A stretch of 13,131 bases of DNA from Alphaproteobacteria bacterium (GCA_005884745.1 VAZU01000002.1:1-13131); one strand, 5' to 3'. Positions 1 through 6,990 are shown, counted from the stretch's first letter. Notes: a model not told the origin generated them from the sequence alone. Translations and numbers: made by a program.

Positions 1-388
1 CCTTGAACGAGGTGAGTTTGCTGTCCGACGGCACGGCGAGAGCGACGCCTGTCCGGTAGTAGGGCTTCGAGATCCTGAGATGGGTTTCGCCCTGGGCTTC
101 GCGATCGGCAATCGTATCCATGAGAATGTCGCAGTCGGCACTGCGAAGCTGGTAGATGCTGATGATCCAGTCCAGCTCCAGCGAGACGCCGAGCTGCTGG
201 GCAAGAGCGCGACCCAGCTCGATCTGGAACCCCGGAGGATCGCCGGCCTTGCTGGCGAAGGGAAGGGAGTTGGGATGAGCACACAGCCCGAGTGTCCCGG
301 CCGAGCGGATGCTATCGAGAGATCGCGCCGCAACTGGCGCCGTGAGGTCTAAAGTGGCGAGGAACGCTAGCGAGAGAATTACTTTCAT
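1..388 (-). CDS. Quinoprotein-associated periplasmic binding protein (MoxJ/XoxJ-like), C-terminus cut by window edge
   Basis: The reading frame starts at ATG 388 and runs off the left edge, so 129 codons are visible. The protein opens with a Sec-type signal peptide (about residues 1-22, ending APVAA), followed by the motif GLCAHPNSLPFAS and then GFQIELGRALAQQLG. This is the family 3 solute-binding fold in the form typical of the quinoprotein dehydrogenase-associated binding proteins, whose members read roughly LRVCADPNNLPFSN at this point. A later stretch, DCDILMDTIADREA, fits the same group. It lies 43 bases downstream of the cytochrome c gene on the same strand, in the order dehydrogenase, cytochrome, J-protein known from mxaFGJ and xoxFGJ clusters. 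Family knowledge: MoxJ/XoxJ proteins are periplasmic and are thought to help activate or mature the PQQ dehydrogenase rather than to feed a transporter; no permease or ATPase gene is adjacent. An ordinary amino-acid binding protein is possible but less likely in this setting. Confidence 0.85.
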   Translation of the reverse strand, partial: MKVILSLAFLATLDLTAPVAARSLDSIRSAGTLGLCAHPNSLPFASKAGDPPGFQIELGRALAQQLGVSLELDWIISIYQLRSADCDILMDTIADREAQGETHLRISKPYYRTGVALAVPSDSKLTSFK

Positions 389-431
389 TTTCCTCGTTCC
401 AAGACGGATGGACCAGATGGCTTGACCATTC

Positions 432-797
432 CTAATTGGGCTTCAGCGATCGGATGTACTTGAGGATCGCATCGATTTGCGCTTCGCTGAAGGCTTCGCC
501 AAAAGCCGGCATCGCGCCCTCCTTGCCGAGCTTGATGCGGTCGCGGAGGAAGTCGTCACTGCGCGGCGAATCCATGAGCTTCGGCCCCTTGCCGGCGGTC
601 CTGCCGCCATCGGAATGACAATAGCCGCAGGTCGACGCGAACAATTGACCGACATCGGTCGTCGGCTCGTTCGGCGCGGTCGTGGCTTGTTGCGCCGCGA
701 CCGGGAGGCCGCAAGCGATGGTTACGGCGACTACGCCAATCGGCATCAACGCCAGGACCCATAAGTCTCGTCTCATCAAGATCAAACCCGCCTGCAC
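432..797 (-). CDS. Periplasmic class I cytochrome c (XoxG-like electron acceptor)
   Basis: A 121-residue secreted single-haem cytochrome c. The haem-attachment motif CGYCH is at residues 57-61 and the likely distal Met ligand is M96 in GAMPAFG, followed by the usual C-terminal helix ending YIRSLKP. Residues 9-35 form a signal peptide with an RR n-region and cleavage likely after PVAA. The start is uncertain: GTG at 797 has an AAGGAG box only 3 bases upstream, while an in-frame ATG at 776 would give a neater signal peptide but has no clear ribosome-binding site; GTG 797 is given here. The gene sits 65 bases after the PQQ dehydrogenase and 43 bases before the J-type binding protein, all same strand, so it is the natural electron acceptor of that dehydrogenase, passing electrons toward a terminal oxidase. 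It is short compared with many MxaG/XoxG cytochromes, so calling it a true orthologue of XoxG would go beyond the evidence. Confidence 0.9.
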   Translation of the reverse strand: MQAGLILMRRDLWVLALMPIGVVAVTIACGLPVAAQQATTAPNEPTTDVGQLFASTCGYCHSDGGRTAGKGPKLMDSPRSDDFLRDRIKLGKEGAMPAFGEAFSEAQIDAILKYIRSLKPN

Positions 798-813
798 GAA
801 CTCCTTAAACGCA

Positions 814-844
814 CTGGGGAGCGCGGCTTGCGCCGGCTCCCCAG
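814..844 (-). promoter_or_regulatory. Strong stem-loop between the PQQ dehydrogenase and cytochrome c genes
   Basis: CTGGGGAGC at 814-822 pairs perfectly with GCTCCCCAG at 836-844. Inside, CGGC at 824-827 pairs with GCCG at 832-835 around a TTGC loop, leaving G823 as a bulge. That gives about 13 base pairs of very GC-rich stem in the 65-base gap between the dehydrogenase stop (863) and the cytochrome start (797). There is no long U run after it on the minus strand, only TTT before the AAGGAG box, so it is a poor terminator. It is better read as an mRNA-stabilising or partial-attenuation hairpin that could keep the dehydrogenase message more abundant than the cytochrome message. The pairing is seen directly; the role is inferred. 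Confidence 0.6.
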
Positions 845-862
845 CCGGAGGATCGCAACGAT

Positions 863-2584
863 CTATTTCAGGCTGTAGACGATGAGCGCGCCATCGTCCC
901 GCGGCATGCTCGTGTAGACCCCGCCAAACGTGGGAGCGTAGTCGTCCGACGCCATGCCGCCAAAACCCGCCGTCACGGCGATGTATTGCTTGCCCTCGGC
1001 GGAGTAGCTGACGATCCCGCCCTGGTGGCCGGTACCGTCAGAGTGCTTCCACAGCTCGGCGCCGGTTTCGGCATTGTAAGCGTGGAGCACCCCGCGGGAA
1101 TCAGGCACGAACACGAGATTGCCCGCCGTCGATAGCACGCTAGCGAGCGGTGGTTCGGGGAAGCGGACCTCCCACTTCTTCGCCCCGGTCACCGGGTCGC
1201 GAGCGTCGAGGTGACCATAGATCTCGCCACCCGGAGGAGGCGCAATCTTGAAGTCGGCGCCAATGTTCAGTTGGACTTGAGGCGCGGTAACCGGCGTCGT
1301 CTTCTGGACGTCGAGGGTCATGCACCATTCCTGGCCGAGCTTGTAGTAGAGGCCGGTGTTCGGGTTGTAGGAACCCGCGTTGAAGCTCACGCCGCCCGAG
1401 ATGTGCGGGCACAGCGGTTCAGCTACCTTGCCGGCCGGGAAGTCGCGCCGACCGATCAGCTCACCCGTTTTGGGGTCGATGTTCTTGACGAAATTGCTGT
1501 TCTGCGTGATGCGCCATACATTCTTGATCTTGGCGCTGCGGTCGTAGACGAAGATGTAGCCGCTCTTATTGGGATGCACCACAAGCTTCTGGCCGTCGCG
1601 ATCGAGCATCACGAACTCGCCGACCGCGCTGTCAAAGTCCCAGGCGTCGTGCGGGAGTTCCTGATGATAGAACTTCAGCTTGCCGGTATCGATATCGAGT
1701 CCGATCACGGAGGAGGTATAAAGATTGTCGCCGGGGCGCGCGCCCTGCGTCTTGTAGTCGGGGCCCGACCAATCGTACAGCGGGGCCGGGTTGGCCGTGC
1801 CCCACCAGATCGTGTTGGTCTCGGAGTCGTAGGTGCCCGGCATCCAGCCGCCGCCACCTCCCGTGCGCCAGGAGTCGTTGCCCCAGGTCTTCATGGCGTC
1901 ATCGGTGCCGGCGACAGTCAGGAACTCCCATTTCTTCGCGCCAGTGGCGGCGTCGACGCCGAAGATCGGACCACGGCCCGGCCATTCCCCGCCCTGCGCG
2001 CCGATGACGACCAGGCCTTTGGCATAAAGCGGCGCACCGGTGAAGCCGACCGTCAGCTTCTGGGAATCGATCAGCTTGGTCTCCCACGCAGGCTTGCCGG
2101 TCTTCATGTCGAGCGCAATCAGTCGCCCATCCATGGTGCCGACGAACACCTTGCCCTCGCCGATTGCCACGCCGCGATTGTAAGGCGAGTGGGTCTGGCG
2201 CTTGATCAGCGCTTCGTCCAACTCCGGGAAATACGACCAGATTAGCTCACCGGTGGCGCCGTTCAGGGCAAAGGTCCGGCTGTAGGAGCCGGTGTAGTAG
2301 AGCACGCCATCCGCCACGAGCGGCATCGATTGCACGCCCCGGGTGGACCGTCCCGGAATGTGGATCCAGGCAATACTCAAATTAGACACGTTGTTCGCGT
2401 TGACTTGGTCGAGCGGGCTGTAGTGATAGGATTTGTAGGAACCGTGATAGGTCAGCCAGTCATTTTGGCCGCCGGCTTCGATGCGTGCGGTATCCACCGT
2501 TTGAGCGAACACCGACGCCGCGGCGAGCGTCGCACTGAAGGCGAGCGCAACGGATACAGCAAGACCTTTCGGTTGGTTCTTCAT
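863..2584 (-). CDS. PQQ-dependent alcohol-type dehydrogenase, periplasmic, with lanthanide-type Asp-X-Asp site
   Basis: A 573-residue quinoprotein of the eight-bladed propeller type. ATG 2584 is chosen because GGAGG lies about 8 bases upstream and a Sec signal peptide follows at once (about residues 1-28, ending VFAQ). Active-site landmarks relative to methanol dehydrogenase are present: Glu200 in GGEWPGRG, Trp247 in GGGGGWMPG, Asn265 in TANPAP, the catalytic Asp316 and an extra Asp318 in WDFDS, and the Cys392/Cys421 pair that matches the conserved second disulfide (LCPHISGG and EWCM). Tryptophan-docking-like repeats (for example DAATGAKKWEF, NAETGAELWK) recur along the chain. There is no CXXCH, so it is not a quinohaemoprotein. 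Oddities: the vicinal Cys-Cys before NRG is replaced by Thr131-His132, and the PQQ-contacting Arg is Lys340 (HPNKSG). The enzyme should oxidise an alcohol, lactol or sugar in the periplasm and pass electrons to the cytochrome c encoded next. The exact substrate cannot be read from the sequence; XoxF-like is a loose label only. Confidence 0.92.
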   Translation of the reverse strand: MKNQPKGLAVSVALAFSATLAAASVFAQTVDTARIEAGGQNDWLTYHGSYKSYHYSPLDQVNANNVSNLSIAWIHIPGRSTRGVQSMPLVADGVLYYTGSYSRTFALNGATGELIWSYFPELDEALIKRQTHSPYNRGVAIGEGKVFVGTMDGRLIALDMKTGKPAWETKLIDSQKLTVGFTGAPLYAKGLVVIGAQGGEWPGRGPIFGVDAATGAKKWEFLTVAGTDDAMKTWGNDSWRTGGGGGWMPGTYDSETNTIWWGTANPAPLYDWSGPDYKTQGARPGDNLYTSSVIGLDIDTGKLKFYHQELPHDAWDFDSAVGEFVMLDRDGQKLVVHPNKSGYIFVYDRSAKIKNVWRITQNSNFVKNIDPKTGELIGRRDFPAGKVAEPLCPHISGGVSFNAGSYNPNTGLYYKLGQEWCMTLDVQKTTPVTAPQVQLNIGADFKIAPPPGGEIYGHLDARDPVTGAKKWEVRFPEPPLASVLSTAGNLVFVPDSRGVLHAYNAETGAELWKHSDGTGHQGGIVSYSAEGKQYIAVTAGFGGMASDDYAPTFGGVYTSMPRDDGALIVYSLK

Positions 2585-2675
2585 GGTGGTTTCCTCCAGT
2601 TTTTGCATGGTTGTCGAGATTTCCGACGCCTGTCCGATGTTCCGATTCCATCCAGTGTCCGAATTTGAACGTTTC

Positions 2676-2690
2676 CGCCGCGCACCGGCG
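2676..2690 (-). repeat. Short hairpin after the SMP-30 gene
   Basis: CGCCG at 2676-2680 pairs with CGGCG at 2686-2690 around a 5-base loop, immediately after the lactonase stop codon at 2694. No U tract follows on the minus strand, so it is unlikely to stop transcription into the dehydrogenase. It may be chance in GC-rich DNA. Confidence 0.3.
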
Positions 2691-2693
2691 TCG

Positions 2694-3725
2694 TCACGGT
2701 TTGAGCGCGCCTTGGGTCTCGACATAGACGGCATAGACCGAGGTGCTGCCCGTCATGAACAGCCGGTTCCGCTTCTTGCCGCCGAAGCACAGATTGGAGC
2801 AGGTCTCCGGCAGGTGGATCTTGCCGATCAGCTCGCCGGTCGGCGCGTAACAGCGCACGCCGTCCTCCTTGGGATCGGCCCAGCCCATGCTGCACCAGAC
2901 ATTGCCGTCGATATCGGTGCGCACGCCGTCGGTGAATCCGGGCGCGAAATTCTCGGCGAACACCTTGTCGTTGGCGAGCTTGTCGCCGTTGACGTCGAAC
3001 ACCCGCATGTTCGACCGGCCGCCGTGGGTCAGCCCGGTATCGATGATGTAGAGCTTCTTCTCGTCGGGCGAGAACGCGAGTCCGTTCGGCTTGTCGAAAG
3101 TATCCGCCACGATCGTCGCCCGGCCGGTTTTTCCGTCGATCCGATAGACCCGCGGCGGCAATTCGAAATCGGCCTTGTGGCCCTCGTAATTGCCGAGGAT
3201 GCCGTAGCCCGGATCGGTGAACCAGATGGCGCCGTCCGAGGCTACGACCACGTCGTTGGGGGCGTTGAGCTTCTTGCCCTCGTAGCTGTCCAGCAGCACA
3301 TCGATGGTGCCGTCCGGCTCGGTCCGGGTGACGCGCCGCGCATCGTGCTCGCAGCTGATGAGCCGCCCCTCGCGATCGCGCGTGTTGCCGTTGGTATAGT
3401 TCGAGGGCGTGCGGAAGACGCTCACATGCCCGTCTTCCTCCAGCCAGCGCATCATGCGATTGTTGGGAATATCGCTCCACACCAGAAATCCGCCGTCGCG
3501 GAAATAGACCGGGCCCTCGGCCCAGCGGAAGCCGGTGGCGATCCGCTCGATCGCCGCATTGCCGACCATGTATTTGAACTTCTTGTCGTCGAGCACTTCG
3601 ACGCGAGGGTCGGGGTAGCGCCAATTGGGCAGATTCCCCAGGGGCAATGTGTCCGCCTTGGCGGGATCGAGCGCCATCGCGGTCGCGGCAGCGGCGGCAC
3701 TAGCCAAAAAAGTGCGTCGTTCCAT
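2694..3725 (-). CDS. SMP-30/gluconolactonase-family lactonase, Tat-exported
   Basis: A 343-residue six-bladed propeller protein of the SMP-30/gluconolactonase/LRE family. Expected metal and active-site positions are visible: Glu70 in RWAEGPV, Asn157 in LNAPNDVV, the PNGLAFSPDE motif around residue 214, and Asp266 in FTDGVRTDIDGN. The N-terminus MERRTFLAS, followed by an Ala-rich stretch, is a twin-arginine signal, so the protein should be exported folded to the periplasm. ATG 3725 is supported by AGGAGG 5 bases upstream. It is the first gene of the quinoprotein cluster, 109 bases before the PQQ dehydrogenase on the same strand. The family hydrolyses sugar or other lactones with a divalent metal. 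Placed with a periplasmic dehydrogenase, the likely job is to open the lactone that the dehydrogenase makes, pulling the oxidation forward. Substrate range in this family is wide (gluconolactone, xylonolactone, aryl esters), so a specific gene name is not justified. Confidence 0.88.
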   Translation of the reverse strand: MERRTFLASAAAAATAMALDPAKADTLPLGNLPNWRYPDPRVEVLDDKKFKYMVGNAAIERIATGFRWAEGPVYFRDGGFLVWSDIPNNRMMRWLEEDGHVSVFRTPSNYTNGNTRDREGRLISCEHDARRVTRTEPDGTIDVLLDSYEGKKLNAPNDVVVASDGAIWFTDPGYGILGNYEGHKADFELPPRVYRIDGKTGRATIVADTFDKPNGLAFSPDEKKLYIIDTGLTHGGRSNMRVFDVNGDKLANDKVFAENFAPGFTDGVRTDIDGNVWCSMGWADPKEDGVRCYAPTGELIGKIHLPETCSNLCFGGKKRNRLFMTGSTSVYAVYVETQGALKP

Positions 3726-3949
3726 GACAACCTCCTCCCCCGCCCCCGGAAGCCGGATGGGTCATCGTTGCCGAAAGCCTGCCAGACGGCACGGCGCACC
3801 GCTCGATGTCCCACAACAGCCGAATGCGGCGATTGAGTCGCGAGCGAATCGAAGCGGTTTGTCTGGTTGTTGAATTGCCGGCCGAGGCCTGAGCGTTTCC
3901 TGTCCTGCGGAAGTGGTGTACGCCTCCCCCTTTCCAGGGCCGACCGCAT

Positions 3950-3969
3950 CCTCAGGGAAAAGACTGAGG
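3950..3969. promoter_or_regulatory. Inverted repeat CCTCAG-N8-CTGAGG at the predicted start point
   Basis: Six-base arms at 3950-3955 and 3964-3969 form a perfect inverted repeat around an 8-base A-rich centre. It falls at the predicted start of the quinoprotein-cluster transcript, where it could be an operator for a dimeric regulator or a small 5' hairpin. No regulator gene is adjacent to test this against. Confidence 0.35.
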
Positions 3970-3972
3970 TCC

Positions 3973-4000
3973 AGCGTAGGATACTGCGTTTGGCTGTCAA
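3973..4000 (-). promoter_or_regulatory. Sigma70-type promoter candidate for the quinoprotein cluster
   Basis: On the minus strand a perfect TTGACA (4000-3995) is followed after 16 bases by TACGCT (3978-3973), which keeps the first, second and last positions of the -10 consensus. Transcription would begin near 3966, about 240 bases before the SMP-30 start codon. The inverted repeat at 3950-3969 would overlap or directly follow the start point. The -35 is strong and the -10 weak, as expected for a promoter needing an activator. This is prediction from sequence only. Confidence 0.45.
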
Positions 4001-4146
4001 GCTTTGCGCAAGCTCCCGGCAGCGGTGCTGGCATGTCCGTCCCGCAATTCATGCGGCGGTGTGGAGTTTCCACGCCGAAAATTTTTCACGCCGCCCGGCC
4101 CAAGCTGTCCGTTTCGCAACTTGGCGACTGCTGCGCAGCGAAGATC

Positions 4147-5211
4147 TCACCCCGTCCCGGTGAATACGATGGCGACGGGGCTCCCATTCCGGATCACTTG
4201 GCCGGTCGGCGCGAGCAACCCGGAGCCGGCATCCACCCGAAACGTCACGATCGTGTCGCCCTGCTCGTTGGCCGCATGAAGAAAACGGCCCGCGGGGTCG
4301 AGGCCGATGAATCGCGGGCCGCGGCCCTGCGTGAGCTGCCAGCCGATCGCGGTCAGCGATCCCTCGTCCGCATCGGCGGCGTAAGCGGCGACGCTGTCGT
4401 GGCCGCGGTTCGAGCAATACACGAACCGGCCGTCCGGCGTGACCGCGATCTCGGCGGTCGTGCTGTAGCCGGTGAAGTCCGTCGGCAGCGTGGTGACCAC
4501 CTGGATCGGCGTCAGCGCCCCGCGCCCGGCGTCCCAGCGGCAGGTGGCGACCGTGCTGTCGAGCTCGTTGAGCACCCAGACGACCGGAAGCTTCGGGTGA
4601 AATGCCAGATGGCGGGGACCTGCACTCGGGCGGGTCTTCACGCAATCCGGTTCGGCCGGGGAAAGCCGGCCGCTCGCGGCGTCGAAGCGGAACACGAACA
4701 CGCGATCGAGCCCCTTGTCGGGGACGAGCACGAAACGGCCGGAAGGATCGAACACGACATCGTGCGGATGCGAGCTCGGTTGCTCGGTCTTGTGCGGGCC
4801 GGGCTCGCCCGGCAGGTCCAGGAGTTGATGCTGATCCTGGAGCGATCCGTCCGGAGCGATGGGCAGCACCGCGACGCTGCCGCTGGCGTAATTGGCCACG
4901 ATCAGGAACTTGCCGCCGGGGTCGACCGCCTGGCGCACGCCGTTCTTTCCTCCCGCGGCGGCCCGATTGAGCAACTTGGCCCGGCCGGTCTCGCGATCGA
5001 GCGAGAAGGCGCTGGCATAGTCGCCGTCCCCGTGAACGCAATAGAGGAAGCGCTCATCGCGGCTCACGGCGAGGTAGGACGGGTTGACGAGGTCGCCGAC
5101 GTGCTGGACGTGGGTCCACGCGCCGCTGGCCGCATCGGCACGATAGACGTGGATGCCGTCGCCGCGCGCCTTGCGCTCGACGGTCGTGAACGACCCTACG
5201 TAGGCGAACAT
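4147..5211 (-). CDS. Lactonase-family seven-bladed beta-propeller protein (6-phosphogluconolactonase-like)
   Basis: A 354-residue protein of the lactonase/YbhE-like beta-propeller family (Pfam lactonase). Repeated blade motifs are clear: YLAVSRDERFLYCVH, AVDPGGKFLIVANYASGSV, VVFDPSGRFVLVPDKGLDRV, AVTPDGRFVYCSNRGHDSV and GLDPAGRFLHAANEQGDTI. The HPHDVVFDPSG segment in the middle is typical of the family. There is no signal peptide (MFAYVGSFTTVERKARG starts directly with the first blade), so it is expected in the cytoplasm, unlike the Tat-exported SMP-30 protein. ATG 5211 has only a weak GGAAAA upstream but gives the normal family start. It follows the amidohydrolase by 39 bases on the same strand and is probably cotranscribed. 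Many members have no proven substrate, so hydrolysis of a phosphorylated sugar lactone is only one option; opening of another lactone linked to the amidohydrolase pathway is equally possible. Confidence 0.85.
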   Translation of the reverse strand: MFAYVGSFTTVERKARGDGIHVYRADAASGAWTHVQHVGDLVNPSYLAVSRDERFLYCVHGDGDYASAFSLDRETGRAKLLNRAAAGGKNGVRQAVDPGGKFLIVANYASGSVAVLPIAPDGSLQDQHQLLDLPGEPGPHKTEQPSSHPHDVVFDPSGRFVLVPDKGLDRVFVFRFDAASGRLSPAEPDCVKTRPSAGPRHLAFHPKLPVVWVLNELDSTVATCRWDAGRGALTPIQVVTTLPTDFTGYSTTAEIAVTPDGRFVYCSNRGHDSVAAYAADADEGSLTAIGWQLTQGRGPRFIGLDPAGRFLHAANEQGDTIVTFRVDAGSGLLAPTGQVIRNGSPVAIVFTGTG

Positions 5212-5250
5212 CGCAGTGTTTTCCGGGCGGTCGCTTCGACAATTTGCAGC

Positions 5251-6990
5251 TTAAAGAACCCCTGCTTCGTAGACGGTCTCGCCGTCGAAGACCGTCCGCA
5301 ACACCTTCACGTCGGCAATCTCGTCGACCGCGCACCCGATCGGATCCCGATCGAGGATCACGAGGTCCGCGCAGGCTCCGGGCATCAGACGACCGATGTC
5401 CTTCCATTGCAGCAGCCGCGCGGCATCGCGCGTCCACATCGAGACCGCCTGGACTCGGTCGATCTGCTGGGCCGGACCGAGATTGGAATAGCCGGACGGC
5501 ATCCTGTGCGTCAGCGCGAGCTGGATGTGCTCGAACACGCTCTTGGGTCCCCAATCGGTGCCGCCGGTCACTGCCATTCCGGCATCGAAGAAGCGCCGCA
5601 ACGGCAAGAGATCGTGGAGCATGCGCTCGCGCCGATCCGGCTTGAACCGTCCCCGGAAGAGGTCGCCCATGCCGAACAGGTACGTCATCGTCGTGGTCAC
5701 GTCGAAACCGAGCCGGCAGTAGCGGTTCACCTGCTCGGCCTCGATGAACGGCGTGTGAACCAGAATCCACCGCAGAGGCCGAATGTCATGCGTCGAGGTC
5801 AGGTGCTCCAGCATCTGAAGATTCTCTTCGTGGGCTTGCGTTCCGACGCACAGCGTATTCAGGCGGATGCGCCGTTCTGCGCAAAACCGCATTGCGATCT
5901 CGATCTTGTTCGGATCCATCGCATGGCGCCCGTGCGTCTCCTCGCCGTCGGGGCCATAGTACGCTTCGCGCATCATCGTGTGGCCCGGAAAAAAGCTGCC
6001 GTCCCACTGTATGCTGATGCCGTTGAAGCGAAGATAATCGTCGTCGAGATTGATCGAGCTCGCGGCCTCCTCCAGGACCTGCAGGAATTTTTCGGGATCT
6101 CGCGGACGGCTCCAGGCGGTGCCGAACGATTCCGATTCCTGAGCTACCGTGACCCGCATCTTCAGGTCGCCGGCTTGGCGCAGTTGCCGATAAACGTCGA
6201 TGTGATGCCGGTGCATCATGTGGTTCTCATAAATGCCGGTGACCCCCAGGCCATGATAATGATCGATGGCATGCCGGGTGGCGGGCAAGTACCATTTGGA
6301 ATGGTCCATCGGGAGTTTGCGCCAGAGCCTGTAGGCGAATTCATTGCCGCTGTAGACGGCATTGACGGCTCCGCGCAGGCGCCCCGTCGGCTCGCCCTGA
6401 GCGTCCTTTTCGATGACGACGCCCTCGACGCGGTCGGGATGCTCGCGGGTGATGCCTAGCCGGTGCAGCGCCATCGAGTTGAATGTCATCACGTTGGGAA
6501 TGTTCGGCTCCCAAGCGGCGATGACGACCGGGTGCGCGTCCGAAGCCCGATCCAGCACCTGTCGATCCGGCAATTCGCCTTCGGCGAGATCTTCGTACGA
6601 GCGTCGTATGAAATAGTGCGGCTCGCCGACCGGGGTCGTCATGATCCACTCGCCGGCCGGCGTGTTCCGCGCCCGATCGGCAATCCGCCGAACGATATCC
6701 GCATGGGATGCCGCGGCGGTGATATCGACCAGCGACGCTCGCCCGGCCGCAAAATGCAGAAGGTGCGGGTGCGTGTCGATCAACCCAGGCAGGATGGTCG
6801 CGCCGTGCACATCCCAGCTCTCGACGGTTCTGCCGGCGCGACGGCGCAGGTCGCCCTCGGAGCCGACCGCGGCAACTCGCCTACCCTCGATCAGGATGGC
6901 GCCGGCGGTCGAATCGGCATCATCGAACGGATAAATTGTCGCGTTGTGAATTAACAGCAAGGCCGTGCTCCGGATTGATCTCGACGGCAT
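5251..6990 (-). CDS. YtcJ-like amidohydrolase with altered metal ligands
   Basis: A 579-residue member of the amidohydrolase superfamily (Amidohydro_3/YtcJ type). The N-terminal beta-sandwich strand (LLLIHNATIYPFDDAD, then ILIEGRRVAAVGS) leads into GLIDTHPHLLHF with the metal pair His74/His76. His412 in ILVHTPF and Asp479 in GGTDWG match later metal or catalytic positions, and the C-terminal sandwich (GRLMPGACADLVILDRDP) is standard. However, the usual HAIGD motif reads LCVGT near residues 380-384, and the usual K in GIKxxxDG is Ser (GISIQWDGS, about residues 324-332). ATG 6990 is preceded by GGAAG. No signal peptide, so cytoplasmic. It lies between an ABC_sub_bind binding protein (78-base gap) and a lactonase (39-base gap), so all three probably form one operon for uptake and hydrolysis of an amide, imide or formamide-like compound. 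The substrate is not known. Confidence 0.85.
   Translation of the reverse strand: MPSRSIRSTALLLIHNATIYPFDDADSTAGAILIEGRRVAAVGSEGDLRRRAGRTVESWDVHGATILPGLIDTHPHLLHFAAGRASLVDITAAASHADIVRRIADRARNTPAGEWIMTTPVGEPHYFIRRSYEDLAEGELPDRQVLDRASDAHPVVIAAWEPNIPNVMTFNSMALHRLGITREHPDRVEGVVIEKDAQGEPTGRLRGAVNAVYSGNEFAYRLWRKLPMDHSKWYLPATRHAIDHYHGLGVTGIYENHMMHRHHIDVYRQLRQAGDLKMRVTVAQESESFGTAWSRPRDPEKFLQVLEEAASSINLDDDYLRFNGISIQWDGSFFPGHTMMREAYYGPDGEETHGRHAMDPNKIEIAMRFCAERRIRLNTLCVGTQAHEENLQMLEHLTSTHDIRPLRWILVHTPFIEAEQVNRYCRLGFDVTTTMTYLFGMGDLFRGRFKPDRRERMLHDLLPLRRFFDAGMAVTGGTDWGPKSVFEHIQLALTHRMPSGYSNLGPAQQIDRVQAVSMWTRDAARLLQWKDIGRLMPGACADLVILDRDPIGCAVDEIADVKVLRTVFDGETVYEAGVL

Larger units (their letters stand above)
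3726..4146. other. 421-base intergenic region upstream of the quinoprotein cluster
   Basis: No gene could be supported here: open frames crossing it are extensions or antisense shadows of neighbours without family resemblance. It holds the minus-strand promoter candidate at 3973-4000, the inverted repeat CCTCAG-N8-CTGAGG at 3950-3969, a small hairpin AGCTT-TGCGC-AAGCT at 4000-4014, a hairpin GTGGA-GTT-TCCAC at 4061-4073 and a perfect 10-base palindrome GCTGCGCAGC at 4130-4139. No clear Rho-independent terminator for the upstream lactonase gene (stop at 4147) was found, so read-through into the quinoprotein cluster remains possible. Confidence 0.6.

Noticed and set aside
1211..2245. A 344-codon open frame on the plus strand
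   Set aside because: It is antisense to the PQQ dehydrogenase, whose family motifs on the minus strand are beyond doubt.
2585..2734. A 50-residue N-terminal extension of the PQQ dehydrogenase
   Set aside because: It would overlap the lactonase gene and bury the signal peptide; ATG 2584 has a good ribosome-binding site and starts the signal peptide directly.
2581..3624. A long minus-strand frame overlapping the SMP-30 gene
   Set aside because: The translation is Arg-rich and frame-shifted relative to the real lactonase, which has a Tat signal and family motifs.
4000..4014. AGCTT-TGCGC-AAGCT as a terminator
   Set aside because: The stem is only 5 bp and no U tract follows on the minus strand; it also overlaps the promoter candidate.
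3913..6459. An 848-codon open frame on the plus strand
   Set aside because: It lies antisense to the lactonase and amidohydrolase genes, has low-complexity Arg/Ala/Gly-rich translation without family motifs, and is explained by high GC keeping an antisense frame open.
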